The notes under the pieces: generated by a model
Told to the model about the DNA's origin: nothing
Databases searched by the model: none
Seen by the model: the letters and a program-made list of their open reading frames with translations, nothing else
Assembly: GCA_966112615.1 (NCBI GenBank)
Contig: CBHWDO010000002.1
Coordinates: 434,001-498,000 of the forward strand
From: Flavitalea sp966112615
GTDB taxonomy: Bacteria > Bacteroidota > Bacteroidia > Chitinophagales > Chitinophagaceae
DNA length: 64,000 bases
Reading direction: 5' to 3'
In this document: positions 27,477 to 35,640 of the stretch, in pieces
How the letters are laid out: each line of letters opens with the position of its first letter
Position numbering within the stretch: the stretch's first letter is position 1
Made by a program: the position numbers and the translations under genes

Positions 27477-27628
27477 AAATGGAATGGGGAATGGAGAATC
27501 GGGAATCGGGAATGAGCTGAACCAAGCGAAGCGCAGGGGCAGAACACCAGGTGCCATACCCTTCGTTCTGCCCGCCCAGTGGGCGTTCAGCCCGTTCCCG
27601 ATTCCCCATTCCCGATTCCCCATTCAAT
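27477..27628. repeat. Dispersed intergenic element with nested hairpins and GGGAATCG satellites
   Basis: The whole gap between oxyR and the lipoprotein gene. A core at 27516-27591 has outer arms GCTGAAC (27516-27522) and GTTCAGC (27585-27591), an inner 9-bp stem GGGCAGAAC/GTTCTGCCC (27537-27545 with 27565-27573) and a small stem GCCC/GGGC (27574-27577 with 27581-27584). Short GGGAATCGG-type units flank it on the left and their complement CCCGATTCC on the right, making the element largely an inverted repeat. Related pieces lie at 26490 and 54689. The open frames that cross it come from the repeat. Confidence 0.75.
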
Positions 27629-27630
27629 CA

Positions 27631-28185
27631 TCACTCCTGTATTCTAAACACAAAACTCACCTCCGCATCCGTACTGCTCTTCGTGCTATTCACCGGGTCT
27701 GAAGTTTCTTTTCCGCCATTCTCATAATGCCTTAAAGTGATCTTTACATTTCCCTGTGCTGCACCGGTTGTGGTCCATACAGATTTCAAACCAAGCGGTT
27801 TGCCTGCTGCATCATTATCCAATCCGTTAATGGTAAGATTTGCATTCGATGGTTCGAAATAAAATCTGTGGTCATTGGATTCTTCTTCAATTTCTTCATG
27901 GATCACCAAAGGAGGATTTTTTGAATCATCATATACTTCGATCTCCACATCATATGTTTTATTCGGAGCAAGAATGATCTGGTCGATCTCTGGAGACTGT
28001 CCTCCGGGACCGTCAATATCTTCAAAATTGAACGACTGAACATTGCTCGTTCCTCTTTCAGTAAATTTTAATTCAACCGTTGTAATGAGTTCGTTCGAAT
28101 TTTCTTCTGTTACATCGTCTTTTGAACATGAACTCATAAATGTTCCGAACATTGCAATAGCGATCAGTGATTGATAAAGTTTCAT
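27631..28185 (-). CDS. Lipoprotein paired with TonB receptor
   Basis: A 184-residue secreted lipoprotein. A signal peptide ends at a lipobox with Cys20 (FMSSCSKDD). The mature part is acidic and includes ELITTVELKFT, EEIEEESNDHRF and a late segment with NVKITLRHYENGGK. Proteins with this ELITTV..EEIEEE..H layout recur beside TonB-dependent receptors in Bacteroidota, and some databases name them as a periplasmic-binding-fold superfamily; the function is not established. It is the last gene of a three-gene operon, 10 bases after the receptor stop, and probably helps the receptor bind its ligand. Confidence 0.75.
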   Translation of the reverse strand: MKLYQSLIAIAMFGTFMSSCSKDDVTEENSNELITTVELKFTERGTSNVQSFNFEDIDGPGGQSPEIDQIILAPNKTYDVEIEVYDDSKNPPLVIHEEIEEESNDHRFYFEPSNANLTINGLDNDAAGKPLGLKSVWTTTGAAQGNVKITLRHYENGGKETSDPVNSTKSSTDAEVSFVFRIQE

Positions 28186-28195
28186 GGTTGTAATT

Positions 28196-30514
28196 TTAAT
28201 TGTGGTTTATAGGTACTTTTAATTTGAACGAAATATTTCTCCCCATTTCATCAGTGAAATAGCGGAAGCTGTTCATATAATCCCGAAATCGTGTGTTCAA
28301 TAAATTATCGATCGATAAGCCAATTGTTACCGGCGAGTTGAATATATCTACAGTCATTGCTGCATCTGCATTTAACAGGTTATAAGCTGATGGTGGCTGC
28401 TTGTAATCCTGCTTTCCATTTTTTTCAGAGGGAACTCTTGATTGCTTAAATACATTCACCATTTCCAGGGTTACATATGCATTGTGCAATTTCTTTCCAT
28501 CATTGAAATTGAAAGTGGCTGCATTGGTGATCCTGTCTGCAGGCATATAGATCAGCCATTCTTTACTTGCCCTGTCTTTAGCCCTCAACATGGCATATTG
28601 AAAACTATATATAAAGTTGCTGGTGATCTTTGCATGCAGGTCAAGATCCAATCCGTTGAGCAGGGCATCAGTCTGACTAAACACGATCTTTGGAAAAGCT
28701 CCGGCAATTGTCAATACAGGTTCATCCGGCATGGGTTTACGGTAAATGAAATCATTGATTCGGTTGCTATACAATGTTGCATTGATGTTGATCCTGTCTT
28801 CCCAGGTTTGCCATTCAGTAGTAAAAGAAAAATTCAATGCTTTCTCTGTTTTCAGCATGATATCACCTTCTTCATATGTAGCTGATCCATGGTGGATTCC
28901 ATTACTTAATAATTCATTGACCTGTGGTGCCCGACCTGATAGATTTACAGCACCAATCAACTTTACATGATCTGTTGGCTTGTACACAGCATTGAATGAA
29001 GATGCCAGGGTCGAAAAATCAAAATCATAATTGATATTGTTTCCATTGTACAATAATCTTCTGGTGGAGTTCTTTTTATTATCATACCGAATACCTGCAT
29101 GAAGATCCCATTTGCCTTTACTGTATTTTTCAATCCAATATGCCCCTGCACTGTTGGAAGTGTAATTAGGGATAAAATATCTTCCTCCGAAGCTATTCTC
29201 TTGTTGCATCAAAGACAGTCCCACAGAGCCTTTCAGGTTACCGATAGTTGGATGTTCCCATGCGATGTCTTCAGTGAATGTATAGATCAGCAAATCAAGT
29301 TGAGGACGTGTGTTTGCATCAGATCTTGACTTGTCGTATTCCTTTCTCCTGTTTCGTTGAACACCCAGTGTGATATTGAAACGATGATTTCCTTTGGTAA
29401 TGGACGAACGGACCTTGCCCAGGGTATGTTCTACTTCCTGGAATGGACGTTTGAACGCATATGTTTTTTCACCTGTATACAGATCATCAGGCTTGTCGGC
29501 CTGAATAGCAGCCAGCAGGTCATTCAGGTTGCCGATATGTGAACCACTGAATACACCGGCCTTGGTATAAAAATGACTTGCATATGCTTCAATATTATAG
29601 TGTTCTTTTTTCCATGATGCAGTTCCTGAAAAATTGTATTCCTTCAATCCCGTATTATTCATCGTATAATCCGGTGTACTGATATTGGCAGATCTGCGGT
29701 AAGTACCCTGCAATCGAATACCAAGAGGAATTTTTTTCAATCTGGTTTCCACATTTCCCGATCCATAATACATCCTTCCATTGGTAGCATAACCCGTATA
29801 GAACTCACTTCTTGTTCCTGGTAAAAGGCTTAGTGGACGCGCATCTACGAGGATCACGCCGCCGATGGCATCTGATCCGTATTTGAGTTCATCCACGCCT
29901 TTAATAACGCTGATCTTATCAGCAATGAATGGATCCACTTCAGGTGCATGTTCATTTCCCCATTGCTGTCCTTCCTGTCGAATCCCATTGTTGATGATCA
30001 GAACACGGTTTCCGTGCAGGCCATGGATCACCGGTTTTGAAACATTTGAACCGGTTTTAAGTGTGGTAATACCACTAAGCTTGTCGAGCGCATCGGCAAG
30101 TGAAGTACCCCGTGACTGTTCCATTTCCCGGCCGCTGATCTCCTGTTTGAATGCGGTATTGGGTACCTGTTTTGTAGCCATGATGGTCACTTCCTGCAGG
30201 GTATTTTGCGCATGCGGCATGAGTATGTCGAAATGAAGATTCTTATTCAGCCTTACCTGTTTGGTGATAGTATGGCAATCAACATGACTTATCTCCATCG
30301 TATAATTTCCACTGCAGAGGTTGTTGAATACAAAATTGCCATCCTCGTTGGTGAGCATTTGCCGGTCGGTACCAAGCAATTTTACAGTCGCACCTGCAAG
30401 TTTATCTTTGAGGTGTTCATCCTCCACGTGGCCGGTGATCTTCAGTTCGCAGTTTTGAGCCCACGCATTGGTGTACAATAGCAGCGTGGCTACTATAATG
30501 TATACTCTATTCAA
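28196..30514 (-). CDS. TonB-dependent outer-membrane receptor (CarboxypepD-reg type)
   Basis: A 772-residue outer-membrane transporter. A signal peptide (cleavage near AWAQ, residue 20) is followed by a carboxypeptidase-regulatory-like domain (about 24-105), a TonB plug (EISGREMEQSRGTSLADALD, then VIHGLHGNRVLIINNG) and a 22-strand-type barrel ending in an aromatic-rich last strand. The architecture resembles ZnuD/heme-type receptors. With the flanking small His-containing protein and the acidic lipoprotein, a metal or metal-chelate substrate is an inference, not shown. It lies 57 bases after the upstream gene on the same strand. Confidence 0.88.
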   Translation of the reverse strand: MNRVYIIVATLLLYTNAWAQNCELKITGHVEDEHLKDKLAGATVKLLGTDRQMLTNEDGNFVFNNLCSGNYTMEISHVDCHTITKQVRLNKNLHFDILMPHAQNTLQEVTIMATKQVPNTAFKQEISGREMEQSRGTSLADALDKLSGITTLKTGSNVSKPVIHGLHGNRVLIINNGIRQEGQQWGNEHAPEVDPFIADKISVIKGVDELKYGSDAIGGVILVDARPLSLLPGTRSEFYTGYATNGRMYYGSGNVETRLKKIPLGIRLQGTYRRSANISTPDYTMNNTGLKEYNFSGTASWKKEHYNIEAYASHFYTKAGVFSGSHIGNLNDLLAAIQADKPDDLYTGEKTYAFKRPFQEVEHTLGKVRSSITKGNHRFNITLGVQRNRRKEYDKSRSDANTRPQLDLLIYTFTEDIAWEHPTIGNLKGSVGLSLMQQENSFGGRYFIPNYTSNSAGAYWIEKYSKGKWDLHAGIRYDNKKNSTRRLLYNGNNINYDFDFSTLASSFNAVYKPTDHVKLIGAVNLSGRAPQVNELLSNGIHHGSATYEEGDIMLKTEKALNFSFTTEWQTWEDRININATLYSNRINDFIYRKPMPDEPVLTIAGAFPKIVFSQTDALLNGLDLDLHAKITSNFIYSFQYAMLRAKDRASKEWLIYMPADRITNAATFNFNDGKKLHNAYVTLEMVNVFKQSRVPSEKNGKQDYKQPPSAYNLLNADAAMTVDIFNSPVTIGLSIDNLLNTRFRDYMNSFRYFTDEMGRNISFKLKVPINHN

Positions 30515-30571
30515 TGTAAAATGAATAAAATGAAAAATAGCAGAGGTTAATCTGCAATAACTTTTAAGATT

Positions 30572-30910
30572 TTATACAATGGCAGGTGGCCCGCGGAGAG
30601 AGAGGTCAGGAAGAAACAGTTTGATGAAACTATTATAGTGTTCCTGCTTGTATTCATTAACTAACGGTAAGGGATATGCGAAAACAGGTACAGGTGTTTG
30701 AAGAAATACCTGTTCAACAACCAGCGTATTCTGTTCGCACTGAAATCCTTTTTGTTCGATGGTAGTGGAATGTTTTTTAAGGTACAGGCGAACAGTGTCC
30801 TTATGATGTGCGAACACATCATGAAGGTATTTCCTTGGAGTAATGCTCAGGGAAAACAGGAGCAGCATTACGGCAGGAAACAGGGTTTGTATGAATCTGT
30901 TCTTTCCCAT
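30572..30910 (-). CDS. Small exported protein heading the receptor operon
   Basis: A 112-residue protein with one N-terminal hydrophobic segment (about 8-24), then KYLHDVFAHHKDT and a C-terminal SLRGPP. I know proteins with this HDVFA-H-D start and LRGPP end next to TonB receptors in Bacteroidota; no function has been assigned. The His/Asp cluster could bind metal, which fits a metal-uptake operon, but that is inference. A strong TAnnTTTG promoter box ends seven bases before the ATG, so the operon mRNA may be leaderless. Confidence 0.65.
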   Translation of the reverse strand: MGKNRFIQTLFPAVMLLLFSLSITPRKYLHDVFAHHKDTVRLYLKKHSTTIEQKGFQCEQNTLVVEQVFLQTPVPVFAYPLPLVNEYKQEHYNSFIKLFLPDLSLRGPPAIV

Positions 30911-30917
30911 CAGTTCC

Positions 30918-30949
30918 CAAAAGTAAAAAATGCAACACTATTGCAAAAA
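30918..30949 (-). promoter_or_regulatory. Promoter of the receptor operon (TTTTTG-N18-TACTTTTG)
   Basis: On the minus strand TTTTTG (30949-30944) and TACTTTTG (30925-30918) are 18 bases apart, matching the Bacteroidota -33/-7 consensus. The start codon of the first gene follows after seven bases. Confidence 0.7.
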
Positions 30950-30979
30950 TTAATTTTTTACTGCAATGGTCTGCAGCGA

Positions 30980-30987
30980 TATATTTG
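30980..30987 (+). promoter_or_regulatory. -7 element TATATTTG upstream of tRNA-Ala
   Basis: An exact TAnnTTTG match ending 10 bases before the tRNA 5' end; no good -33 element was seen. Confidence 0.5.
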
Positions 30988-30997
30988 CACCCTTATT

Positions 30998-31072
<75 letters not shown>

Positions 31073-31074
31073 AA

Positions 31075-31109
31075 ATGATAAAAGCCTTGATAGTCAAGGC
31101 TTTTATCAT
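31075..31109 (+). terminator. Strong hairpin after tRNA-Ala
   Basis: A perfect 16-bp stem (31075-31090 with 31094-31109) around a TAG loop, with the core AAAAGCCTTGA/TCAAGGCTTTT. It starts four bases after the tRNA. Being nearly symmetrical it can also stop minus-strand transcription of the LysR gene. Confidence 0.9.
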
Positions 31110-31164
31110 TTAACTTAACAAGAAGTTCGAACCTACTGTTTGTATAATATAGAAATAATGCCAT

Positions 31165-32043
31165 TCAGAACTCTTTTGCAATGGATTGGACGATTGAAAT
31201 CACATTGCGAAGTATAGGGCTGTTGTCGTCTTTTCTCCATGCGGCATAAAGATTCGTCTTTTGTGGAAGGTTAATAAACCGAACACCGAGTGGAGCATTG
31301 ATGGCATAGGAGCTAGGCATAATGGATACTCCCAAACCTTTGGCCACCAAGCTTAAAACCATACCTCCAAAATCCGATTCAATGTGCACATTGGGTTCAA
31401 AGCCATATGCATCAAAAAGTTGCCGAAGGCTGGAGACGTAGTATGTCCTATTGTGCAGTCCTGATAAGATAAACTTTTCATCTTTTACCTGTGCAAGGCT
31501 TCTGAAGTTTTCCTTATTAAGCAGGTGGCCCTCGGGTACAATAAGGGAAAAATGCTCCGAATAAAGGATGATCGATTGCAAAGCAGGGTTTTCAGCCGGA
31601 TCCCTTCGCAACGCAAGATCCAACTGGTGACTGAGCAGCAATTGTTCAATACTAACATCCGTTGGCTCTACTAACTCTAACTTTACTTCCGGAAGTGCAT
31701 TGGCAATAGCCGAGATCAATTCTGGCAGAAAACCATAGGCGATAGAACCAGGATAGGCAATGCTCACTGTTCCATAAGTCCCCTCGTGAATGCTTTTAGC
31801 CTGTCGGTGGATACGGTCAATTTCTTCCATCATCCTGAGCCACTGTTCCTGGAGAAAGGCTCCGGCTTTGGTGAGCTTAACCGTTCGTTTGCTCCGTTCA
31901 AACAGTTGCACACCCAATTCCTCTTCCATCGCTTTAATTTGTCGGCTGAGGGCCGATTGGGTAATGAACAGTTTTTCGGCACTCTTCCAGAAATGCAACT
32001 CCTCGGCAAGCGTTAGAAAATATTTGATCTGCTGTAGTTCCAC
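31165..32043 (-). CDS. LysR-family transcriptional regulator
   Basis: A 292-residue LysR regulator with an N-terminal helix-turn-helix (FWKSAEKLFITQSALSRQIK, about 18-37) and a C-terminal effector-binding domain starting near residue 90 (GTVSIAYPGSIAYGFLP). It reads from GTG 32043 and is divergent from a small membrane protein and an SMR exporter, the usual arrangement of a LysR regulator with its target. The effector is unknown. It is unrelated to oxyR upstream: there is no Cys pair. Confidence 0.88.
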   Translation of the reverse strand: MELQQIKYFLTLAEELHFWKSAEKLFITQSALSRQIKAMEEELGVQLFERSKRTVKLTKAGAFLQEQWLRMMEEIDRIHRQAKSIHEGTYGTVSIAYPGSIAYGFLPELISAIANALPEVKLELVEPTDVSIEQLLLSHQLDLALRRDPAENPALQSIILYSEHFSLIVPEGHLLNKENFRSLAQVKDEKFILSGLHNRTYYVSSLRQLFDAYGFEPNVHIESDFGGMVLSLVAKGLGVSIMPSSYAINAPLGVRFINLPQKTNLYAAWRKDDNSPILRNVISIVQSIAKEF

Positions 32044-32128
32044 TAATCTATTTTATGCATTAATCAATGAGAAATCGGCATTGTTGCCGCATTAAAACAA
32101 TAGGTTCTTTGCATTAAAAATAACGTTA

Positions 32129-32383
32129 ATGGTGTTACCGAGAAAGATAGTGACAGAAGCGATTGGGTGGACAGGAGCTGCGGCTTCCCTGTCGGCGTTT
32201 AGTTTGAACAGTTTGAATGTGATTGAAAGTCAATCTATTGCTTACCTATTCCTGAATATTTTGGGTTGTTTATTTCTTATAACATATGCGGTTTTCAAAA
32301 AAGCATATGCTAGTTGGGTGCTTAATTCTATTTGGCTTTTAATAACAGTAGTAGCATTTATAAAGGTTTATTTGGTTCATTAG
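32129..32383 (+). CDS. Small membrane protein (CBU_0592-like)
   Basis: An 84-residue protein with three hydrophobic segments (about 11-27, 35-55 and 62-81). The first contains AIGWTGAAASLSAFSLNSL and the second AYLFLNILGCLFL, which resemble the small CBU_0592-type membrane domain. No function is known. It lies 17 bases before the SMR exporter and is probably co-transcribed with it. Confidence 0.65.
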   Translation: MVLPRKIVTEAIGWTGAAASLSAFSLNSLNVIESQSIAYLFLNILGCLFLITYAVFKKAYASWVLNSIWLLITVVAFIKVYLVH

Positions 32384-32400
32384 AAAAACAAAGAATGAGT

Positions 32401-32727
32401 ATGAATTGGATTGTTTTGGTTATTGCAGGATTGTTTGAAGTGGCTTTTGCTTTCTGCCTGGGAAAAGCAAAAGAAGCTACAGGAAGCGAACTATATGGGT
32501 GGTACGCCGGCTTTCTTGTTGCACTTACTATCAGTATGGGATTACTAATGAAAGCAACCCGAACTTTACCCATTGGAACAGCTTACGCCGTATGGACAGG
32601 CATCGGAGCCGTTGGAACTGTTTTAGTTGGGATAGTGGCTTTCAAAGAACCGGTAACGTTTCTGCGATTGCTGTTCATTTTTACGCTAATTGGTTCTATT
32701 ATCGGGCTAAAAATAGTTTCACATTAA
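32401..32727 (+). CDS. SMR-family exporter, Gdx/SugE-like
   Basis: A four-helix small multidrug resistance protein of 108 residues that works as an antiparallel dimer in the inner membrane. The essential glutamate is E13 in VIAGLFEVAFA when reading starts at the second ATG (32401); ATG 32395 would shift it to 15. TLPIGTAYAVWTGIGAVGT is nearly the SugE/Gdx motif, so guanidinium-type export is likelier than broad quaternary-amine export. Known Gdx genes often sit under guanidine riboswitches; I saw no such structure upstream. Confidence 0.85.
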   Translation: MNWIVLVIAGLFEVAFAFCLGKAKEATGSELYGWYAGFLVALTISMGLLMKATRTLPIGTAYAVWTGIGAVGTVLVGIVAFKEPVTFLRLLFIFTLIGSIIGLKIVSH

Positions 32728-32758
32728 TTTATTAGGCATCAAACGATTAAGAAAAGCA

Positions 32759-33214
32759 ATGGGTATAGTAATTAGAAAAGCAATGGAGAGCGATAGCGAT
32801 AAACTTTGGACGTTGATGAAGGAGTTGGCCATTTTCGAAAAGTATATTGACAGTTTTGCTATAACTCCGAGTATTGTTCGGGAAAGTGGGTTTCGCAAAA
32901 GTCCACCAGACTTTTATTGCCTGATTGCAGAAGTCAACGATAGTATTGTAGGCATGTTGGTTTATTATTTTCTTCCTTATACAGCACAGGCCAGACCCGT
33001 TATCTACATGAAAGAACTTTATGTAGATGAGAATTACAGAGGGCAAAGGATTGGAGAGCAGCTTATGAATGCTTTGCGAAAAGAGGCTGAGCTAAACAAT
33101 TGCCAGACAATCAAGTGGACCGTTGCGCCGTGGAATGAAGTAGGAATAAGATTTTATGAAAAATTAGGGGCAAAGGAAAATAGAGATTGGCTCAACTTTG
33201 AATGGAATGTGTGA
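32759..33214 (+). CDS. GNAT N-acetyltransferase, diamine/SSAT-like
   Basis: A 151-residue cytosolic acetyltransferase. Acetyl-CoA site ELYVDENYRGQRIGEQLM lies at about 86-103, and the late WNEVGIRFYEKLGA segment holds the catalytic-type Tyr. SPPDFYCLIAE and the YFLPYTAQARPVIYMKELYV region are close to the spermidine/thialysine acetyltransferase branch, so a small polyamine or amino-acid side chain is the likely acceptor. It follows the SMR exporter by 31 bases. Confidence 0.82.
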   Translation: MGIVIRKAMESDSDKLWTLMKELAIFEKYIDSFAITPSIVRESGFRKSPPDFYCLIAEVNDSIVGMLVYYFLPYTAQARPVIYMKELYVDENYRGQRIGEQLMNALRKEAELNNCQTIKWTVAPWNEVGIRFYEKLGAKENRDWLNFEWNV

Positions 33215-33247
33215 TTTAGCATCTATAACCATAAAAAGAAAGTATCA

Positions 33248-33775
33248 ATGGAACTGATAGAAGTAAAACAAGTGACACTGAAAGAAATTGAACAACTGCA
33301 AGAAATAGGCAGAAAAACCTTTTATGAGACATTTTCAGCCGGTAACACTGAAGAGAACATGAAGAAGTATTTGGAAGAAGGCTTTTCCAAAGAGAAATTA
33401 ATCGGTGAACTTAGTAACCCTAACTCTGAAATTTATTTTGCTACTCTTCATAACAATGTGATTGGTTATCTAAAACTAAACGTTGGGCAATCACAGACAG
33501 AATTAAAAGATGAAGGAGCACTTGAAATCGAACGTATTTATGTCTTAAAAGAGTTTCACGGTAAAAAAGTTGGACAAATACTTTATGAAAAGGCAATGGA
33601 GGTTGCAAGACAGAAGAATGCCGACTATGTTTGGTTAGGTGTCTGGGAAGAAAACCCAAGAGCAATTAACTTCTATAAGAAGAATGGTTTTGAAGAATTT
33701 GACAAGCACATCTTCAAACTTGGCGATGATGAACAGACTGATATCATGATGAAACTAAAATTGAAAGAGAATTAA
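33248..33775 (+). CDS. GNAT N-acetyltransferase, PaiA-like
   Basis: A 175-residue GNAT protein. IERIYVLKEFHGKKVGQILY carries the acetyl-CoA loop, and the downstream WLGVWEENPRAINFYKKNGF motif is typical of the PaiA/YjaB-like branch; PaiA of B. subtilis acetylates spermidine. The acceptor here is not known. It sits 33 bases after the SSAT-like gene on the same strand, in a run of three acetyltransferases. Confidence 0.82.
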   Translation: MELIEVKQVTLKEIEQLQEIGRKTFYETFSAGNTEENMKKYLEEGFSKEKLIGELSNPNSEIYFATLHNNVIGYLKLNVGQSQTELKDEGALEIERIYVLKEFHGKKVGQILYEKAMEVARQKNADYVWLGVWEENPRAINFYKKNGFEEFDKHIFKLGDDEQTDIMMKLKLKEN

Positions 33776-33919
33776 CACGCTTGTGCATTTTTTAGTTTGC
33801 AAGATTTAGATCAAGATGGGTGGCAAGCTTAATTGCCGATAGTTCCTTCATCTTGATGAGATCGTAAGAAGTAATTTTATACAACTTTGCCGTTATTGAC
33901 AACCGAAAGAAACACAATT

Positions 33920-34468
33920 ATGAATTTTGATATCCAACCACTGTTAGAAAACGACAAAGCTATCCTTATTCCATTACAGGAATGCGATTTTGAAGATTTG
34001 TATGCAGTGGCAGCAAACCCTAAAGTTTGGGAACAACATCCGAACAAAGACCGTTGGAAAAAAGATGTTTTTCGTACCTTTTTTGAAGGAGCCATTCAAA
34101 GCAAGGGTGCGTTCAAAATAGTCGATAAGTCAACTGGTAAAATCGCTGGCAGCACCCGCATTTACGATTACAATGACCAAGACGATAGTATATTAATTGG
34201 ATATACTTTCTACGGTACTGAATATTGGGGCAAAGGCCTCAATCATTCCGTTAAGGTGCTCATGTTGGATTACCTTTTTCAGTTTGTTTCACATGTAGGT
34301 TTCCAAATAGGAGCAGATAATGTTCGCTCTCAAATAGCCATTAGCCGTTTAGGTGCAAAGAAGGTTGGGGAGCAGGAAGTGGCTTATTTTGGGGAGCTCC
34401 CTAAACTCAATTATATATACCAGATTGAAAAAGATGAATGGCTTGCAAACAAAACAACCACTACCTAA
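33920..34468 (+). CDS. GNAT N-acetyltransferase, RimJ/RimL-like
   Basis: A 182-residue acetyltransferase of the RimJ/RimL (Acetyltransf_3) type: LIPLQECDFEDLYAVAANPK near the start, GYTFYGTEYWGKGLNHSVK at the acetyl-CoA site, then GADNVRSQIAISRLGAKKVG. This group acetylates protein N-termini or small amines. An open frame upstream adds 11 residues, but ATG 33920 gives the usual N-terminus. A TA-N4-TTTG sequence at about 33880 may be its promoter. It is the last gene of the block behind the tRNA. Confidence 0.82.
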   Translation: MNFDIQPLLENDKAILIPLQECDFEDLYAVAANPKVWEQHPNKDRWKKDVFRTFFEGAIQSKGAFKIVDKSTGKIAGSTRIYDYNDQDDSILIGYTFYGTEYWGKGLNHSVKVLMLDYLFQFVSHVGFQIGADNVRSQIAISRLGAKKVGEQEVAYFGELPKLNYIYQIEKDEWLANKTTTT

Positions 34469-34790
34469 TGGATCTCCCAGTGATATTGCAGATAAAAGCA
34501 AAAATACAAGCCGCTATAATTTTTAGAAAAAGTTCAAAACAAACATCTTCATAAAATCTACAATTACGTCCAAATCTGGAATAAATTGATTGAACATTGT
34601 AATGTCTTCCCGTTAAATTCAGCGGACGCTTTACTCGTTAGATGATTTGTGTTTAATCTTCTAATCTAGATTAGTCTTACGTTTACGGTTTGATCTTGAG
34701 TGTAAAATTTGTCCGATAAAAGGCTTTAAAGTATAGATTCTACCCAGTAAATCCCATATTTGGTTCGACTTTTTGCTGGTTAAGTCCACA
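34469..34790. other. Gene-free stretch with a 14-bp palindrome
   Basis: No convincing gene on either strand. It holds the perfect palindrome CTAATCTAGATTAG at 34661-34674 and, near its end, GGTTCGACT (34762-34770) and TCCACAAA (34785-34792). Both strings also occur in the 3' part of tRNA-Ala and its flank, 3.7 kb upstream. Confidence 0.55.
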
Positions 34791-34825
34791 AAAGAAAAGG
34801 CTTTGACTATCAAGGCCTTTTCTTT
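34791..34825 (-). terminator. Hairpin terminator of the ion-channel gene
   Basis: A 16-bp stem (34791-34806 with 34810-34825, one G-T pair) around CTA. On the minus strand it follows the channel stop by 12 bases and ends in a T-rich tail. Its core is the reverse complement of the hairpin after tRNA-Ala apart from two bases. Confidence 0.82.
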
Positions 34826-34837
34826 TATATCATGTTT

Positions 34838-35608
34838 TCAATTCCCATCTTTCAGGGCATCAATAGAGGTTTGTAGTTTTTGAATCTCTTTTCTTAAAGA
34901 ATCTATTTCTTTGGAGCCGGCAACTGGAGATTCCTTTTCCTCGGCATCACGACCTATAAAAAAGCTGGCAAATGTTGCTGTCACATATCCAAAGATTGTA
35001 TAACCAAAAACTGCGATCATGAAGGCCAGGCCTCGTCCCTCCGGTGTTGCAGGATTAAATTCATTTCCAGCCGTAATCACCCGCATTGCCGTCCACCACA
35101 ATGCCATGCTATAGGATTCAAATCCAGCAGTTTCTTTTTCCAGGGCATACATACCAGCAGCCCCACCAAATGTTACAAGTAAGGTAATAGCAATGACGTA
35201 ACCAAAAGCCCTGCGTTTCATTGTTAATGCAAGGCTTTTCATGCTCCTGTTTATGGATGATACTATACGAACAAGCCTTATTTTCCGGAGTCCCCGAAGC
35301 AGCCTAATGAATCTAAAAATCCGGAATACCCGCAAGGCAGGTATTAATAGTGAAATGGCTGTTAACCAGTTTTTCTTTAAGTAAACAATTTTGGACGTTG
35401 CCAGTAAAAATTTTACACCAAAATCAATAATGAATACAATCCAAATAGTAAGGCTAAGATATTCTAAAGTTTTTGGTAACCTCCAGATCAATTCAATCAC
35501 CAGAAGGATCAGCCACACAAAGCCAAGGACAATCATTGGACCTTCCAGCAACCGATCTATAGATTTGATTAACCTGTTCCTTTCCTGCTGTAGTTGTTTC
35601 GATTCCAT
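34838..35608 (-). CDS. Voltage-sensor ion channel with atypical selectivity filter
   Basis: A 256-residue six-segment channel subunit. S1-S3 lie between about 25 and 95. S4 is a clear voltage sensor with basic residues every third position (RVFRIFRFIRLLRGLRKIRL, about 95-115). A linker leads to S5, the pore region and S6; a short coiled coil (EIDSLRKEIQKLQTSIDAL) ends the protein. The pore reads ALWWTAMRVITAGNEFNPAT: the flanks match potassium channels, but TVGYGD is replaced by TAGNEF, so K+ selectivity is doubtful. ATG 35608 is preferred over TTG 35617. Both strands around the pore codons were read to confirm the sequence. Confidence 0.8.
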   Translation of the reverse strand: MESKQLQQERNRLIKSIDRLLEGPMIVLGFVWLILLVIELIWRLPKTLEYLSLTIWIVFIIDFGVKFLLATSKIVYLKKNWLTAISLLIPALRVFRIFRFIRLLRGLRKIRLVRIVSSINRSMKSLALTMKRRAFGYVIAITLLVTFGGAAGMYALEKETAGFESYSMALWWTAMRVITAGNEFNPATPEGRGLAFMIAVFGYTIFGYVTATFASFFIGRDAEEKESPVAGSKEIDSLRKEIQKLQTSIDALKDGN

Positions 35609-35640
35609 ATAGAACAACTATCAATCTGTGTACCCGGTTA

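Noticed and set aside
27402..27702. Several 60-73 codon open frames on both strands around 27.5 kb
   Set aside because: They translate the dispersed repeat and its satellites and have no protein-like composition.
32129..32401. Guanidine riboswitch upstream of the Gdx-like exporter
   Set aside because: No ykkC-type or tandem ACGR-loop hairpins were found in the leader or in the small membrane-protein gene before it.
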